A DNA stretch of 64,000 nucleotides. Source: Burkholderiales bacterium (lineage in GTDB: Bacteria; Pseudomonadota; Gammaproteobacteria; Burkholderiales; Burkholderiaceae_C). Position numbers and translations under genes: made by a program. Positions 56,242 through 64,000 of the stretch are shown one piece after another (within the stretch, counting starts at the first letter, position 1; every line of letters begins with the position of its first letter). The stretch lies in assembly GCA_003963005.1 (NCBI GenBank), contig RXJW01000009.1, positions 40,165 to 104,164 of the forward strand. The letters run 5' to 3'. The notes under the pieces were generated by a model. The model was not told the origin of the DNA and did no database searches. It saw only the letters and a list, made by a program, of their open reading frames with translations.

Positions 56242-58624
56242 CCGCGCTCGGGGCGCTGTCCTGCCAGTAACGGCGCACGCGCTCGCGTTCGCAGGTGGCC
56301 GCGCGCGTGGCACTGTCCCATCGCCAGGCGCCGCAGGCCGGCGTGACGACCACCGGGATGCCGAGCGCCTGGTAGCGCGCCAGCACGGCCGGCGCCGGAT
56401 GCCCGAAGCGGCTGCGGTAGCCCGCCTGGACCAGCGCCGTGCGCGGCTGAACTGCCGTCAGCAGTGCCAAGCTGGACGAGGTCTTGCTGCCGTGGTGCGG
56501 CACCAGCAGCACGTCGGCGCGCAGGTCAGGCTCGCGCTGCACGAGACCCCGTTCCTGTTCGGCCTCCAGGTCACCTGCCAGCAGCACGCGGCGGCCGCTG
56601 GCGGACGTGATGCGCAGCACGCAGGACAGGTCATTCGGTCTGAGGCTAGCCGCGTAATGCGCGGGCATGGGGTGCAGCAGCTCGAATCGCACCCCGTCCC
56701 ACTGCCACTGCTGGCCGGCCTCGCAGCGCCGCCCGGGCGGCCCGGCCTGCTGCAGCGGATGCGTCGCCTCCAGCGAGCTGCGCAGTTCGGCCACGGCCAG
56801 CCCGCGCATCAGCACCGCGGCACCCCCGACATGGTCCGTGTCCCGATGGCTCAGCATCAGCATGTCCAGCCGCCTGACGCCCAGGGCGCGCAGCAGGGGC
56901 AGCAGCACGCGCTCACCGGCATCCGCCCCGGGCGCGTAGACCGGGCCGGCGTCGAACAGCAAGACATGCCGCGCGGTCTGGATGAGCACGGCATTGCCCT
57001 GGCCGATGTCGGGCGCCAGCAGCATGAACTCGCCCGCAGGCGGCACGGCGACGGCGGGCCACAGCAGCGGCAGCATCAACAGCAGTCCGGCACCCCGCAG
57101 CCGCCACGGCAGCCGCAGCACCATCAGCACGGCACCCGCGAGGCCGAAGGCTTGCGCCCAGACCGGCGCAGCCGGCAGCCACCAGACGGCCGCCGGCCAG
57201 GACGCCAGCCAGCCCAGCCAGGCCATCAGGCCGTGCGTCACCAGCACGGCCAGCGCCCAGAGCGGCGCCACGAGGCCGCCAAGCAGCGCCAGGGGCATCA
57301 ACACGAAGCTCACGACCGGGATGGCGACGAGATTGGCCAGCAGCCCGACGAGCGACCACTGCGAGAAGCAGATCAGGCTCAGCGGCGCGAGGCCCACGGT
57401 GGCGACGAGCTGGGTGCGCAGCGCGGCGCGCAGCCGGGCACGCCAGCCCCGACCGTCGTCGCCGCCGGCCGCCATCAGCAGCCCCACGGCACCGAAGGAG
57501 AGCCAGAAGCCCGGCTGCATCAAGGCCCACGGGTCGAGCGCCGTGACGGCCACCGCCGCACCCAGCAGTACCAGCGGCCACGGCCAGGGCAGTTGCGGGC
57601 CACGAAGCACAGCCACGGCGGCGAGCATCAGCACGGTGCGCTGGGCCGGCACCCCCCAGCCGGAGAAGAAGGCATAGCCCAGCGCGGCCCCGACGCCCAC
57701 CCAGCGCGCCGCGATCGGCGCCGGCACCCGCAGGCAGAGCCAGGGGCTGCGCCGCCACAGGGGTGCGACGACGGCCGCGGCGAGCCAGGCGAACAACGTC
57801 ACGTGCAGCCCTGACACGCTCAGCAGATGCGCCACGCCCGTGTCGCGGAACAGGCCCCAGTCGGCGCTGCCGATCGCGTTCTGGTCGCCCAGGCTGAGCG
57901 CCGCCAGGACGCCGGCCACCGACGGGTCGGCCACCCGGGCGCGGATGGCGTTGCGCAAGGCCTGCCGCGCCGCGTCCAGCGCCCACCACGGCGCCGGCGC
58001 CAGACGCTCGGCCGCCCGCACGACGCCCGTGGCGCGCAGGCCCTGCTCGAACAGCCACAGCTCGGCGTCGAAGCCGCCCGGGTTCACGAGGCCGTGCGCG
58101 CGCTTGAGCCGTGCGGTGAAGCGCCAGCGCTCACCGGCCGTGATGGGCGGCGCGTCGTAGGCCAGCAGCATCAGCCGCGGCGGCACCTGCGGCGGCAAGG
58201 CAGTGCCCGTGGGGCCGATCGCCTCGACCGCGAACTCGAACCGCCACCCCGGCACGCCGCCCTGCCCCGTCACGGCCACCGGCAGGCTGTCGACCAGGCC
58301 GGTGAGCTGAAGGTCGCGGCCTTCCCAGGCCGGGTGCAGCGCTGAAGCCAGCCGCTGCTCGGCTCGCCAAGCGGCCTGCGAGAACGCCAGGCCCGCGGCG
58401 AACAGCCCCATCCAGGCCCAGTGCCGATGGCGCCAGCCCCAGGTGACGGCGAGCACGGCCACGAGCACGCCGAACTCGGCGTGCGTCGGCAGCCGTTCGC
58501 TCCGGTGCAGGAGCGCCAGCCCAGCCAGCCAGCCACCGCCCGCGGCGCCCAGCGCTCGCGGCCCCCAGCGCCCTTGCGCCACCCTGTCTCCCTGGCCTGC
58601 GCCTGTTGGGTCGGGGTGTAGCAT
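56177..58624 (-). CDS. comEC: ComEC/Rec2 family DNA-uptake channel protein
   Basis: 815 aa. An N-terminal DUF4131 OB-like region (about 95-220), a central competence domain with many membrane helices (DTGVAHLLSVSGLHVTLFAWL, FSGWGVPAQRTVLMLAAVAVL), and a C-terminal metallo-beta-lactamase domain (PDIGQGNAVLIQT, LMLSHRDTDHVGGAAVLM, VPHHGSKTSSS) are all present. It carries single-stranded DNA across the inner membrane during transformation. Its full length suggests competence capacity. The 3' end overlaps the mltB end by 65 bases on the opposite strand. No Shine-Dalgarno is visible at the ATG. Confidence 0.95.
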   Translation of the reverse strand: MLHPDPTGAGQGDRVAQGRWGPRALGAAGGGWLAGLALLHRSERLPTHAEFGVLVAVLAVTWGWRHRHWAWMGLFAAGLAFSQAAWRAEQRLASALHPAWEGRDLQLTGLVDSLPVAVTGQGGVPGWRFEFAVEAIGPTGTALPPQVPPRLMLLAYDAPPITAGERWRFTARLKRAHGLVNPGGFDAELWLFEQGLRATGVVRAAERLAPAPWWALDAARQALRNAIRARVADPSVAGVLAALSLGDQNAIGSADWGLFRDTGVAHLLSVSGLHVTLFAWLAAAVVAPLWRRSPWLCLRVPAPIAARWVGVGAALGYAFFSGWGVPAQRTVLMLAAVAVLRGPQLPWPWPLVLLGAAVAVTALDPWALMQPGFWLSFGAVGLLMAAGGDDGRGWRARLRAALRTQLVATVGLAPLSLICFSQWSLVGLLANLVAIPVVSFVLMPLALLGGLVAPLWALAVLVTHGLMAWLGWLASWPAAVWWLPAAPVWAQAFGLAGAVLMVLRLPWRLRGAGLLLMLPLLWPAVAVPPAGEFMLLAPDIGQGNAVLIQTARHVLLFDAGPVYAPGADAGERVLLPLLRALGVRRLDMLMLSHRDTDHVGGAAVLMRGLAVAELRSSLEATHPLQQAGPPGRRCEAGQQWQWDGVRFELLHPMPAHYAASLRPNDLSCVLRITSASGRRVLLAGDLEAEQERGLVQREPDLRADVLLVPHHGSKTSSSLALLTAVQPRTALVQAGYRSRFGHPAPAVLARYQALGIPVVVTPACGAWRWDSATRAATCERERVRRYWQDSAPSAVSVLPMGPALPAPEEAEDAWP

Positions 58625-58662
58625 GCCGGCGTTTTTCGAACGCGCACCAGCGCTCCCCCCGC

Positions 58663-59127
58663 ATGACCTCCTCCACCATCCAGGCCAAGCTCACCGAGCT
58701 CGGCATCACGCTGCCGCCGCTGGCCGTGCCGGCCGCGGCCTACCTGCCCTTCACCCGCACCGGACAGCTGCTGTTCGTGTCGGGCCACATCGCCAAGAAA
58801 GACGGCAAGCCCTGGGTCGGCCAGCTCGGCAAGGACGTCGACACCGCCACCGGCCAGGCTGCCGCGCGCGCCGTCGCGATCGACCTGCTCGGCACGCTGC
58901 AAGCCGCCACCGGCGACCTGGCCAAGGTGCGCATCGTCAAGGTGATGAGCCTGGTCAACAGCACGCCCGACTTCACCGAGCAGCACCTCGTGACCAACGG
59001 CTGCTCCGAACTGCTCGCCACCGTGCTGGGCGACGCCGGCAAGCACGCCCGCAGCGCGTTTGGCGTGGCGCAGATCCCGATGGGGGCGTGCGTCGAGATC
59101 GAGCTGATCGCGGAAATCACCGACTGA
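58663..59127 (+). CDS. Rid (YjgF/YER057c/UK114) family protein lacking the deaminase Arg
   Basis: 154 aa. The chorismate-mutase-like Rid fold is indicated by AAYLPFTRTGQLLFVSGHIAKKDGKPWVGQLGKDV, AARAVAIDLLGTLQAATGDLAKVRIVKVMSLVNSTPDF and SAFGVAQIPMGACVEIELIAEI. In RidA the Arg before the last strand (VARLP) binds the imine substrate; here that position is Gln (VAQIP). It therefore belongs to the subgroup without classic enamine/imine deaminase activity. It is divergent from comEC and overlaps dsbB by one base. Confidence 0.9.
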   Translation: MTSSTIQAKLTELGITLPPLAVPAAAYLPFTRTGQLLFVSGHIAKKDGKPWVGQLGKDVDTATGQAAARAVAIDLLGTLQAATGDLAKVRIVKVMSLVNSTPDFTEQHLVTNGCSELLATVLGDAGKHARSAFGVAQIPMGACVEIELIAEITD

Positions 59128-59621
59128 TGTTCATCCAGCCTTCCAAGCTGCCGGCCCGCGTGCTCGCCGGCATGGCGTTCATCAGCTTCGCCGCGGTGGG
59201 GGTGGCCCTGGTGGCACAGCACCAGTTCGGGGTCAAGCCCTGCCCCTGGTGCGTGCTGCAGCGGGGCATCTTCCTGCTGATCGGCAGCTTTGCGCTGCTG
59301 GGCTGGCTGTTCAGCGGCCGGCGCCCGTTGCGCCAGGCGGCGATCGTGGCCAGCGTGCTGCTGTGCGCGGCGGGTGTTACGGCAGCCGTGTTCCAGCACG
59401 AGGTGGCCTCGCAGAGCGCGAGCTGCGCCATGGGGCTGGCGGACCGCATCATCACGGCCCTCGGCCTGGAAGAGCTGTGGCCGTCGGTCTTCATGGTGAC
59501 GGCCAACTGTGCCGATGCCGCCGCGTACCGGCTTGTCGGCCTGCCCTACGAGGTCTGGAGCGGCCTGCTGTTCGCCGGGCTCGCGGCCGTCGGCCTCGCG
59601 TTGCTGGGCCAGCGGCGCTGA
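59127..59621 (+). CDS. dsbB: Disulfide bond formation protein B
   Basis: 164 aa with four membrane segments. DsbB reoxidises DsbA and passes electrons to quinone. The quinone-proximal pair is CPWC (FGVKPCPWCVLQRG), and the second periplasmic pair is the Cys in SQSASCAMG with the Cys in MVTANCADAA. The loop Arg (LQRG) that binds quinone is present. The start overlaps the Rid-family stop by one base. Convergent with ggt. Confidence 0.95.
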   Translation: MFIQPSKLPARVLAGMAFISFAAVGVALVAQHQFGVKPCPWCVLQRGIFLLIGSFALLGWLFSGRRPLRQAAIVASVLLCAAGVTAAVFQHEVASQSASCAMGLADRIITALGLEELWPSVFMVTANCADAAAYRLVGLPYEVWSGLLFAGLAAVGLALLGQRR

Positions 59622-59630
59622 CGCCTGGCC

Positions 59631-61391
59631 TCACTGCCCGCGCACGACGCCCTCGCGGCGCGGGTCGGCCCCGCCCACCCAGCCGCCTGGCACGCGCAGC
59701 AGCACCTGCAGGCCGCTGGTGAGGTCGGTCTCCACGACCTGGTGACCGCGGCCGCGCAAGTCGGCCAGTTGCTCGGCCGACAGTGCGCCGTTCTCGACGA
59801 TCAGCGAGCCGCTGTTGAAATGGCCGAAATTCGGCAGGTCCACAGCTTGCTGAACCGGCAGCCCCCAAGCCAGCGTGCCGGTGATGACCTTGGCAACGTA
59901 GTGGATGATGACCGGCCCACCGGGCGATCCGGCGGCCATCAGCAGCTGGCCCTTGCGGTCGAACACCAGCGTGGGCGCCATGCTGGAGCGCGGGCGCTTG
60001 CCGGCTTCCACGCGGTTGGCCACCGGCTTGCCGTCGGCACCCACGGGGTTGAGCGCAAAGTCCGTCAGCTGGTTGTTCAGCACGAAACCGCCTGCCAGGC
60101 CCGTGCCGCCGTCGCTCATCATGCGGTTGCCAAAGGCCGATTCGACACTCGTCGTCATCGCGACCGCATGCCCCTGGGCATCGACGATGCTGATGTGGCT
60201 GGTGCCCGATTCGAGCTGATCTGCCTGCGGTGCCAGCGCCTGCTGCACCGGTGCCGGGTTCCCGGCCGTGGCGATGCCGCTGGCGCGAGGGCCGATCAGC
60301 GCGCCGCGCTGGCGCAGGTAGGCCAGTGACAGCAGGTTCTGCCAGTCGCCGCCCGGGGCGGTCACGAAGGCGGGATCGCCGATGAACTGCGCGCGGTCGG
60401 CAAATGCCAGCTTGGCGGACTCGGCGTAGGCGTGCATCCAGTCTGCGGTGATGGCGCTGGCTGCCCGTGCAGCCGGCTGGGTGTCCAGCAATCCGAGGAT
60501 CTGCATCAGCGTCAGGTGCCCGGAGGTCGGCGGCCCGAAGCCGCAGATGCGCCAGGCGCGCCAGTCGTTGCACAGGGGCGCGCGCACCACCGGCCGGTAA
60601 GCCGCCAGATCCTCCGTCGTCAGCAGACCGGGGCGGGCGTGCGCCTTCACGCGGCGCACGATGTCGACGGCCACCGGACCCTCGTAGAAGGCCTTGACGC
60701 CATTCGCGGCGATGCCCCGGAGCACGGCGGCGTAGGCCGGGTTCTTCAGCACGGTGCCGACCGCCAGCGGAGCACCGGCAGCGTCGAAGAAGTAGGCCGC
60801 GGCGATTGGATCGTTGCGCAGCGCCGTCTCCCCGGAGAGCAGTTCGTTCAAGCGAGGACTGACCGCAAAGCCCTGCTCCGCCAGTCGGATGGCAGGCTCG
60901 AACAAACGCGCCCAGGGCAGCTTGCCGTGTCGAAGATGCGCTTCGGCCAGCATCGCAAGCACACCGGGCGTGCCGGTGGACAGGCCGCTTGAAATGGCCT
61001 CCCGGATGGGCATCGGCTTGCCATCGGGCTTCAGGAACAGGCCGGGGGTGGCGGCCGCGGGCGCGGTTTCGCGGCCGTCCAGGGCCTGCACCTCACGGCC
61101 GTCCCAGTGCAGCAGGAAGGCGCCGCCGGCGATGCCGCTGGACTGCGGTTCGACCAGTCCGAGCACGGCCTGCACCGCCACGGCGGCATCGACGGCAGAT
61201 CCGCCGGCCTTCAGGATGTCCACGCCAGCGTCCACCGCCAGGGGATTGGCCGCCGTCACCGCGAAGCGCTTGACAGGCGCGGCCAGTTGACCCTGCTTTT
61301 CCGTGCGGGTCGTCGCGGCTTCAGGTTGGTCCAGGGCATGGACGGGGGCCAGCAGCCCGGCCAGCGCGAGAGCGGTCAGAGAACGATGCAT
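59631..61391 (-). CDS. ggt: Gamma-glutamyltransferase
   Basis: 586 aa with a signal peptide (SLTALALAGLLAPVHA). The proenzyme is self-cleaved before the catalytic Thr in ESGTSHISIVDAQG (about 398). Further motifs are SGGSAVDAAVAVQ-type AGGSAVDAAVAVQAVLGLVEPQSSGIAGGAF, GFGPPTSGHLTLMQILG, SSMAPTLVFD and GSPGGPVIIHYV. The periplasmic enzyme hydrolyses glutathione and other gamma-glutamyl compounds. It is monocistronic. Confidence 0.96.
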   Translation of the reverse strand: MHRSLTALALAGLLAPVHALDQPEAATTRTEKQGQLAAPVKRFAVTAANPLAVDAGVDILKAGGSAVDAAVAVQAVLGLVEPQSSGIAGGAFLLHWDGREVQALDGRETAPAAATPGLFLKPDGKPMPIREAISSGLSTGTPGVLAMLAEAHLRHGKLPWARLFEPAIRLAEQGFAVSPRLNELLSGETALRNDPIAAAYFFDAAGAPLAVGTVLKNPAYAAVLRGIAANGVKAFYEGPVAVDIVRRVKAHARPGLLTTEDLAAYRPVVRAPLCNDWRAWRICGFGPPTSGHLTLMQILGLLDTQPAARAASAITADWMHAYAESAKLAFADRAQFIGDPAFVTAPGGDWQNLLSLAYLRQRGALIGPRASGIATAGNPAPVQQALAPQADQLESGTSHISIVDAQGHAVAMTTSVESAFGNRMMSDGGTGLAGGFVLNNQLTDFALNPVGADGKPVANRVEAGKRPRSSMAPTLVFDRKGQLLMAAGSPGGPVIIHYVAKVITGTLAWGLPVQQAVDLPNFGHFNSGSLIVENGALSAEQLADLRGRGHQVVETDLTSGLQVLLRVPGGWVGGADPRREGVVRGQ

Positions 61392-61508
61392 GGCTGCATC
61401 TTAGGCACGCCGCAGCCCGGGACAACCTGACGCTTATTCGGGCGACGGCCCCCCGGGTTGGCGACGGCCATACTGAACGCGTCTTTCGCAAGCGTACGAG
61501 GGAAATCG

Positions 61509-62249
61509 ATGAGCATCCTGCGCACGAGCCTCCAAGCCACGTTGGTTGGCGCAGCCCTGCTGGCTTTCCTGCCTGTGCATGCCGCGGGCAAGACCGAAGA
61601 CCGGGCGCGGGTGATCCGAAGCGGCAGCCACACGGCCGGCCCGACCGCCACACTGGGCCCCGGCAGCTACCTGATCGACTTCGAGAACCTCTCGGTGGGT
61701 GACACGCTGGACAGCCAGTACGCAGCCTGGGGGGTTACCTTCTCCCCGTCGCCCTACTCGGGGACGAACAGCCCCAGCGGTGGCTGGGCCACGAACACGG
61801 ACCTGACCATCGTCGCCGCGGACGGGGGCGACACCGGCGGCCTGGGCACACCGAACCTGGTCAGCGGCAACATCCTGCGCTCACGCAAAGGCTGGCTGGC
61901 GGAAGACGGCGATGCCAGCATCCTGTTGACCTTCAGCACGCCGATCTCTGCCTTCAGCGTCGACTTCGCCGGCATCGGCAACGTCGCCAGCACCGGGATC
62001 GACATCTACTCGATCACCGGCACTTACATCACGACCGTCTCGGCCACCGTGGCCGGCCAGCAAACACTGTCCTACACGGGCAGCGGCATCGGCTTCGTCG
62101 TGCTGACCCCGGGCGACTACAACGACTGGGTCGGCATTGACAACATCAGCTTCACGGTGGCTGCCGCCGTACCGGAACCTGGCACCTACGGCATGCTGGC
62201 CCTGGGCCTGGGTGTGATCGCCATCGCGGTGCGCCGGCGCCTGCGCTGA
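61509..62249 (+). CDS. PEP-CTERM sorting domain protein
   Basis: 246 aa from ATG 61509 with GAGGGA 6 bases upstream. A signal peptide (RTSLQATLVGAALLAFLPVHAA) is followed by a beta-sandwich-like body (YLIDFENLSVGDTLDSQYAAWGVTFSPSPYSG, VDFAGIGNVASTGIDIYSITG, YNDWVGIDNISFT), of the kind seen in carbohydrate-binding exported proteins. The C-terminal PEP-CTERM signal VPEPGTYGMLALGLGVIAIAVRRRLR is complete. No RpoN-type promoter like that of the first PEP-CTERM gene was found upstream. Confidence 0.92.
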   Translation: MSILRTSLQATLVGAALLAFLPVHAAGKTEDRARVIRSGSHTAGPTATLGPGSYLIDFENLSVGDTLDSQYAAWGVTFSPSPYSGTNSPSGGWATNTDLTIVAADGGDTGGLGTPNLVSGNILRSRKGWLAEDGDASILLTFSTPISAFSVDFAGIGNVASTGIDIYSITGTYITTVSATVAGQQTLSYTGSGIGFVVLTPGDYNDWVGIDNISFTVAAAVPEPGTYGMLALGLGVIAIAVRRRLR

Positions 62250-62266
62250 TCACGGCCGGCCTCGGG

Positions 62267-62291
62267 TTCAGCCCGGCGCCACCGGGCTGAA
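62267..62291. terminator. Hairpin between convergent PEP-CTERM and CoA-transferase genes
   Basis: Arms TTCAGCCCGG and CCGGGCTGAA give a perfect 10-bp stem with a 5-base loop, 18 bases after the PEP-CTERM stop. There is no T-run. A bidirectional terminator role is inferred from position. Confidence 0.6.
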
Positions 62292-62334
62292 TCGCTCGTG
62301 GCTGCCGGCAGCAGGCCCCACAGCCCGTGCGGGC

Positions 62335-62973
62335 TCAGAGCAGCGGCACGCCGGTCTTGCTCTGCGCGAACTCGCGTGTCACGCCTTCGGCCAGTTCCAC
62401 GACGCGGATGCCCTCAGGCACCACGTCGAACACGCCGAGGTCCGTGATGATGCGATCCACCACGCGCACGCCGGTGAGTGGCAGGGTGCACTGCGGGATG
62501 ATCTTCAGGTCCTCGCTGCCGTCTTTCTTGCGGGCCACGTGCTCCATCAGCACGATGACCCGCTTCACGCCGGCGACCAAGTCCATGGCGCCGCCCATGC
62601 CCTTGACCATCTTGCCCGGGATCATCCAGTTCGCCAGGTCGCCCTGGCCGCTGACCTGCATCGCACCCAGGATGCTCAGGTTGATCTTGCCGGCACGGAT
62701 CATCGCGAAGCTGTCGTGGCTGCCGAAGATGCTGCTGCCGGGCAGCGTGGTGACGGTTTGCTTGCCGGCATTGATGAGATCGGCGTCGACCTCATCTTCC
62801 GTCGGGAAGGGGCCGATGCCCAGCATGCCGTTCTCGCTCTGCAGCCAGACTTCCTTATCTGCCGGGACATGGTTGGCCACCAGCGTCGGGATGCCGATGC
62901 CGAGGTTCACGTAGAAGCCGTCTTCCAGCTCCTGGGCCGCACGCGCGGCCATCTGGTCTTGGGTCCACGGCAT
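62335..62973 (-). CDS. 3-oxoacid CoA-transferase subunit B
   Basis: 212 aa from ATG 62973, with GGAGG upstream; the longer track ORF enters subunit A. The catalytic Glu that forms the CoA thioester is in [16 protein letters not shown]. Other motifs are [43 protein letters not shown] and [14 protein letters not shown]. With subunit A it transfers CoA between succinyl-CoA and acetoacetate (ScoB/AtoA class) or 3-oxoadipate (PcaJ). Sequence length and the absence of pca genes favour ScoB, but the substrate is not certain. Confidence 0.93.
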   Translation of the reverse strand: MPWTQDQMAARAAQELEDGFYVNLGIGIPTLVANHVPADKEVWLQSENGMLGIGPFPTEDEVDADLINAGKQTVTTLPGSSIFGSHDSFAMIRAGKINLSILGAMQVSGQGDLANWMIPGKMVKGMGGAMDLVAGVKRVIVLMEHVARKKDGSEDLKIIPQCTLPLTGVRVVDRIITDLGVFDVVPEGIRVVELAEGVTREFAQSKTGVPLL

Positions 62974-62975
62974 GA

Positions 62976-63683
62976 TCAAGCCTCCTTCTTCTCGGACAAG
63001 GTGCGCTTCTCGATGCGCTTCTCGGGGTTGGCGTTGAGCACGATGCGGTGCACGTAGATGCCCGGCAGGTGCACGGCGTCCGGGTCGATCTCGCCGGTCT
63101 CGACGATCTGCTCGACCTCGACGATGGTCAGCTTGCCCGCCATCGCGGCGGCCGGGTTGAAGTTGCGCGCCGTGCGGCGGAACACCAGGTTCCCGCTCTT
63201 GTCGGCCTTGTAGGCCTTCACGAGGGCGACGTCCGGCACGAGGGCCTTTTCGAGGATGTAGGTCTCGCCGTCGAACTCGCGCACTTCCTTGCCCTCGGCG
63301 ATCAGCGTGCCCACACCGGTACGCACGAAGAAAGCCGGGATGCCGGCGCCACCGGCGCGCAGCTTCTCGGCGAGCGTGCCCTGGGGCGTGAATTCCAGCT
63401 CCAGCTCGCCGGCCAGGTACTGGCGCTCGAACTCCTTGTTCTCGCCGACGTAGCTGGAGATCATCTTCTTGATCTGGCGCGTCTCCAGCAACTGGCCGAG
63501 GCCGAAGCCGTCGACGCCCGCGTTGTTGGAAATGACGGTCAGGCCCTTGACCCCGCTGTCGCGCAGCGCCGCGATCAGCGCCTCGGGAATGCCGCACAGG
63601 CCGAAGCCCCCGACGGCGAGCAACTGCCCATCCGCCACCACGCCACGCAGCGCCTCGGCGGCGCTCGGGTACACCTTGTTCAT
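62976..63683 (-). CDS. 3-oxoacid CoA-transferase subunit A
   Basis: 235 aa from ATG 63683 ([22 protein letters not shown]). It carries the CoA-binding signature [87 protein letters not shown] and [24 protein letters not shown]. It lies two bases before subunit B, so the two are translated together as an operon. Divergent from the PAS-domain gene. Confidence 0.94.
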   Translation of the reverse strand: MNKVYPSAAEALRGVVADGQLLAVGGFGLCGIPEALIAALRDSGVKGLTVISNNAGVDGFGLGQLLETRQIKKMISSYVGENKEFERQYLAGELELEFTPQGTLAEKLRAGGAGIPAFFVRTGVGTLIAEGKEVREFDGETYILEKALVPDVALVKAYKADKSGNLVFRRTARNFNPAAAMAGKLTIVEVEQIVETGEIDPDAVHLPGIYVHRIVLNANPEKRIEKRTLSEKKEA

Positions 63684-63774
63684 GCGTTTGTCTCCATCGC
63701 CGGCTGGCGCTTGCAAAACGACCGCAAGGGTACTATCCCGCGCCTCTCGCCGTCGATTACGCAAGATCGCCTAA

Positions 63775-64000
63775 GTGGAACCCGCCGCCCCCGACTACCG
63801 CAGCGCCTTCCAGCACGCCCCGATCGGGCTGGTGCTGTCGGCGCAGCGTCAGATCGTCGACTGCAATGACCGTGTCCTGCAGATGTTCGGGGCCACGCGC
63901 GAACAACTGGTCGGCCAGAGCTTCGTGGTGATGTACCCGAGCACGGCGGAATTCGAGCGCACCGGGGCGCGCATCGTGGCAAGCCTGGATGCGCAAGGCC
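63775..64000 (+). CDS. PAS-domain protein, N-terminal part (runs off window)
   Basis: The visible 75 residues start at GTG 63775 (MEPAAPDYRSAFQHAPIGLVL) and read as a PAS fold: FQHAPIGLVLSAQRQIVDCNDRVLQMFGATREQLVGQSFVVMYPS. The reading frame is open to the window edge, so it is missing from the ORF track. PAS domains sense ligands or redox state. In this genomic setting it could precede a LuxR-type helix-turn-helix or kinase domain, but the output domain is outside the window. It is divergent from the CoA-transferase genes and may regulate them. Confidence 0.78.
   Translation, partial: MEPAAPDYRSAFQHAPIGLVLSAQRQIVDCNDRVLQMFGATREQLVGQSFVVMYPSTAEFERTGARIVASLDAQG

Noticed and set aside
59622-59630. 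Terminator between dsbB and ggt
   Set aside because: The gap is only 9 bases and no stable inverted repeat spans it.
61392-61508. RpoN-type promoter before the second PEP-CTERM gene
   Set aside because: GG-containing candidates (e.g. TTGGCGACGGCC) lack GC at the required 10-base spacing.

Overview
The window is chromosomal DNA from a high-GC betaproteobacterium, most likely a Burkholderiales of the Rubrivivax/Leptothrix/Ideonella (Sphaerotilaceae) type. The evidence is the gene set: an orphan Bug-type solute-binding protein, a Trp-rich small protein (TIGR04438-like), two PEP-CTERM proteins, an Fe-S bacterial cryptochrome/photolyase with a DUF2256 partner, and a MutL that carries the endonuclease motif. 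Placement is inference from content, not from alignment. No phage, plasmid backbone, transposase or CRISPR array is visible. Coding density is very high, and most antisense entries of the ORF track are GC-driven shadows.

Layout. 1-4.9 kb (minus): a TonB-dependent receptor cut by the window edge, XerD, a nested palindromic repeat, a Bug-type binding protein, and a chalcone-isomerase-like protein behind queG. 4.9-7.9 kb: queG and tsaE-amiC diverge with start codons almost touching. 7.9-12.2 kb (minus): an S15/CocE hydrolase, then cstA with its small YbdD/YjiX partner. 12.4-18.2 kb: a Tyr/Pro-repeat secreted protein, a NarL-type two-component pair and a Tricorn-like protease. 18.2-22.9 kb: a DedA protein (minus), then mutL, an RluF-like pseudouridine synthase and miaA (plus).

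22.9-34.5 kb is a long plus-strand run. It starts with an SPFH protein, a membrane protein and a ribbon-helix-helix protein behind a palindromic operator-like site. An AttEFGH-like ABC system follows (ATPase, double permease, AttH/CrtC-like lipocalin), with its ATPase separated from its permease by a 0.6 kb pair of inverted repeats. The run ends with a DegT-type PLP enzyme, an MsbA-like exporter, a 73-aa ORF, thyA, folA and a DUF4337 protein, many joined by ATGA overlaps.

34.5-40.7 kb (minus): a light-response cluster (DUF2256, Fe-S photolyase/cryptochrome, stand-alone photolyase FAD domain), two identical tRNA-Val(CAC) genes, dnaQ, lgt, a TPR protein and a Trp-rich small protein. 40.8-48.8 kb: cytochrome c, acs, a YqhA-family protein, class II fumarase, a PEP-CTERM gene behind a near-consensus sigma-54 promoter, class I fumarase, a small secreted protein and a GNAT acetyltransferase. 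48.8-59.6 kb: MscS, a histone-deacetylase-like hydrolase, the MoxR-DUF58-TgpA operon with mltB, comEC, a Rid-family protein and dsbB. 59.6-64 kb: gamma-glutamyltransferase, a second PEP-CTERM protein, the two subunits of a 3-oxoacid CoA-transferase and the start of a PAS-domain protein.

Functionally the window is mostly housekeeping (mismatch repair, tRNA modification, folate/thymidylate, cell-wall hydrolases, acetate/C4 metabolism) with accessory envelope and light-response modules. The most unusual features are the two intergenic elements built as inverted pairs of structured units, the RHH/operator/SPFH module, the RpoN-type promoter of a PEP-CTERM gene and the split photolyase cluster.
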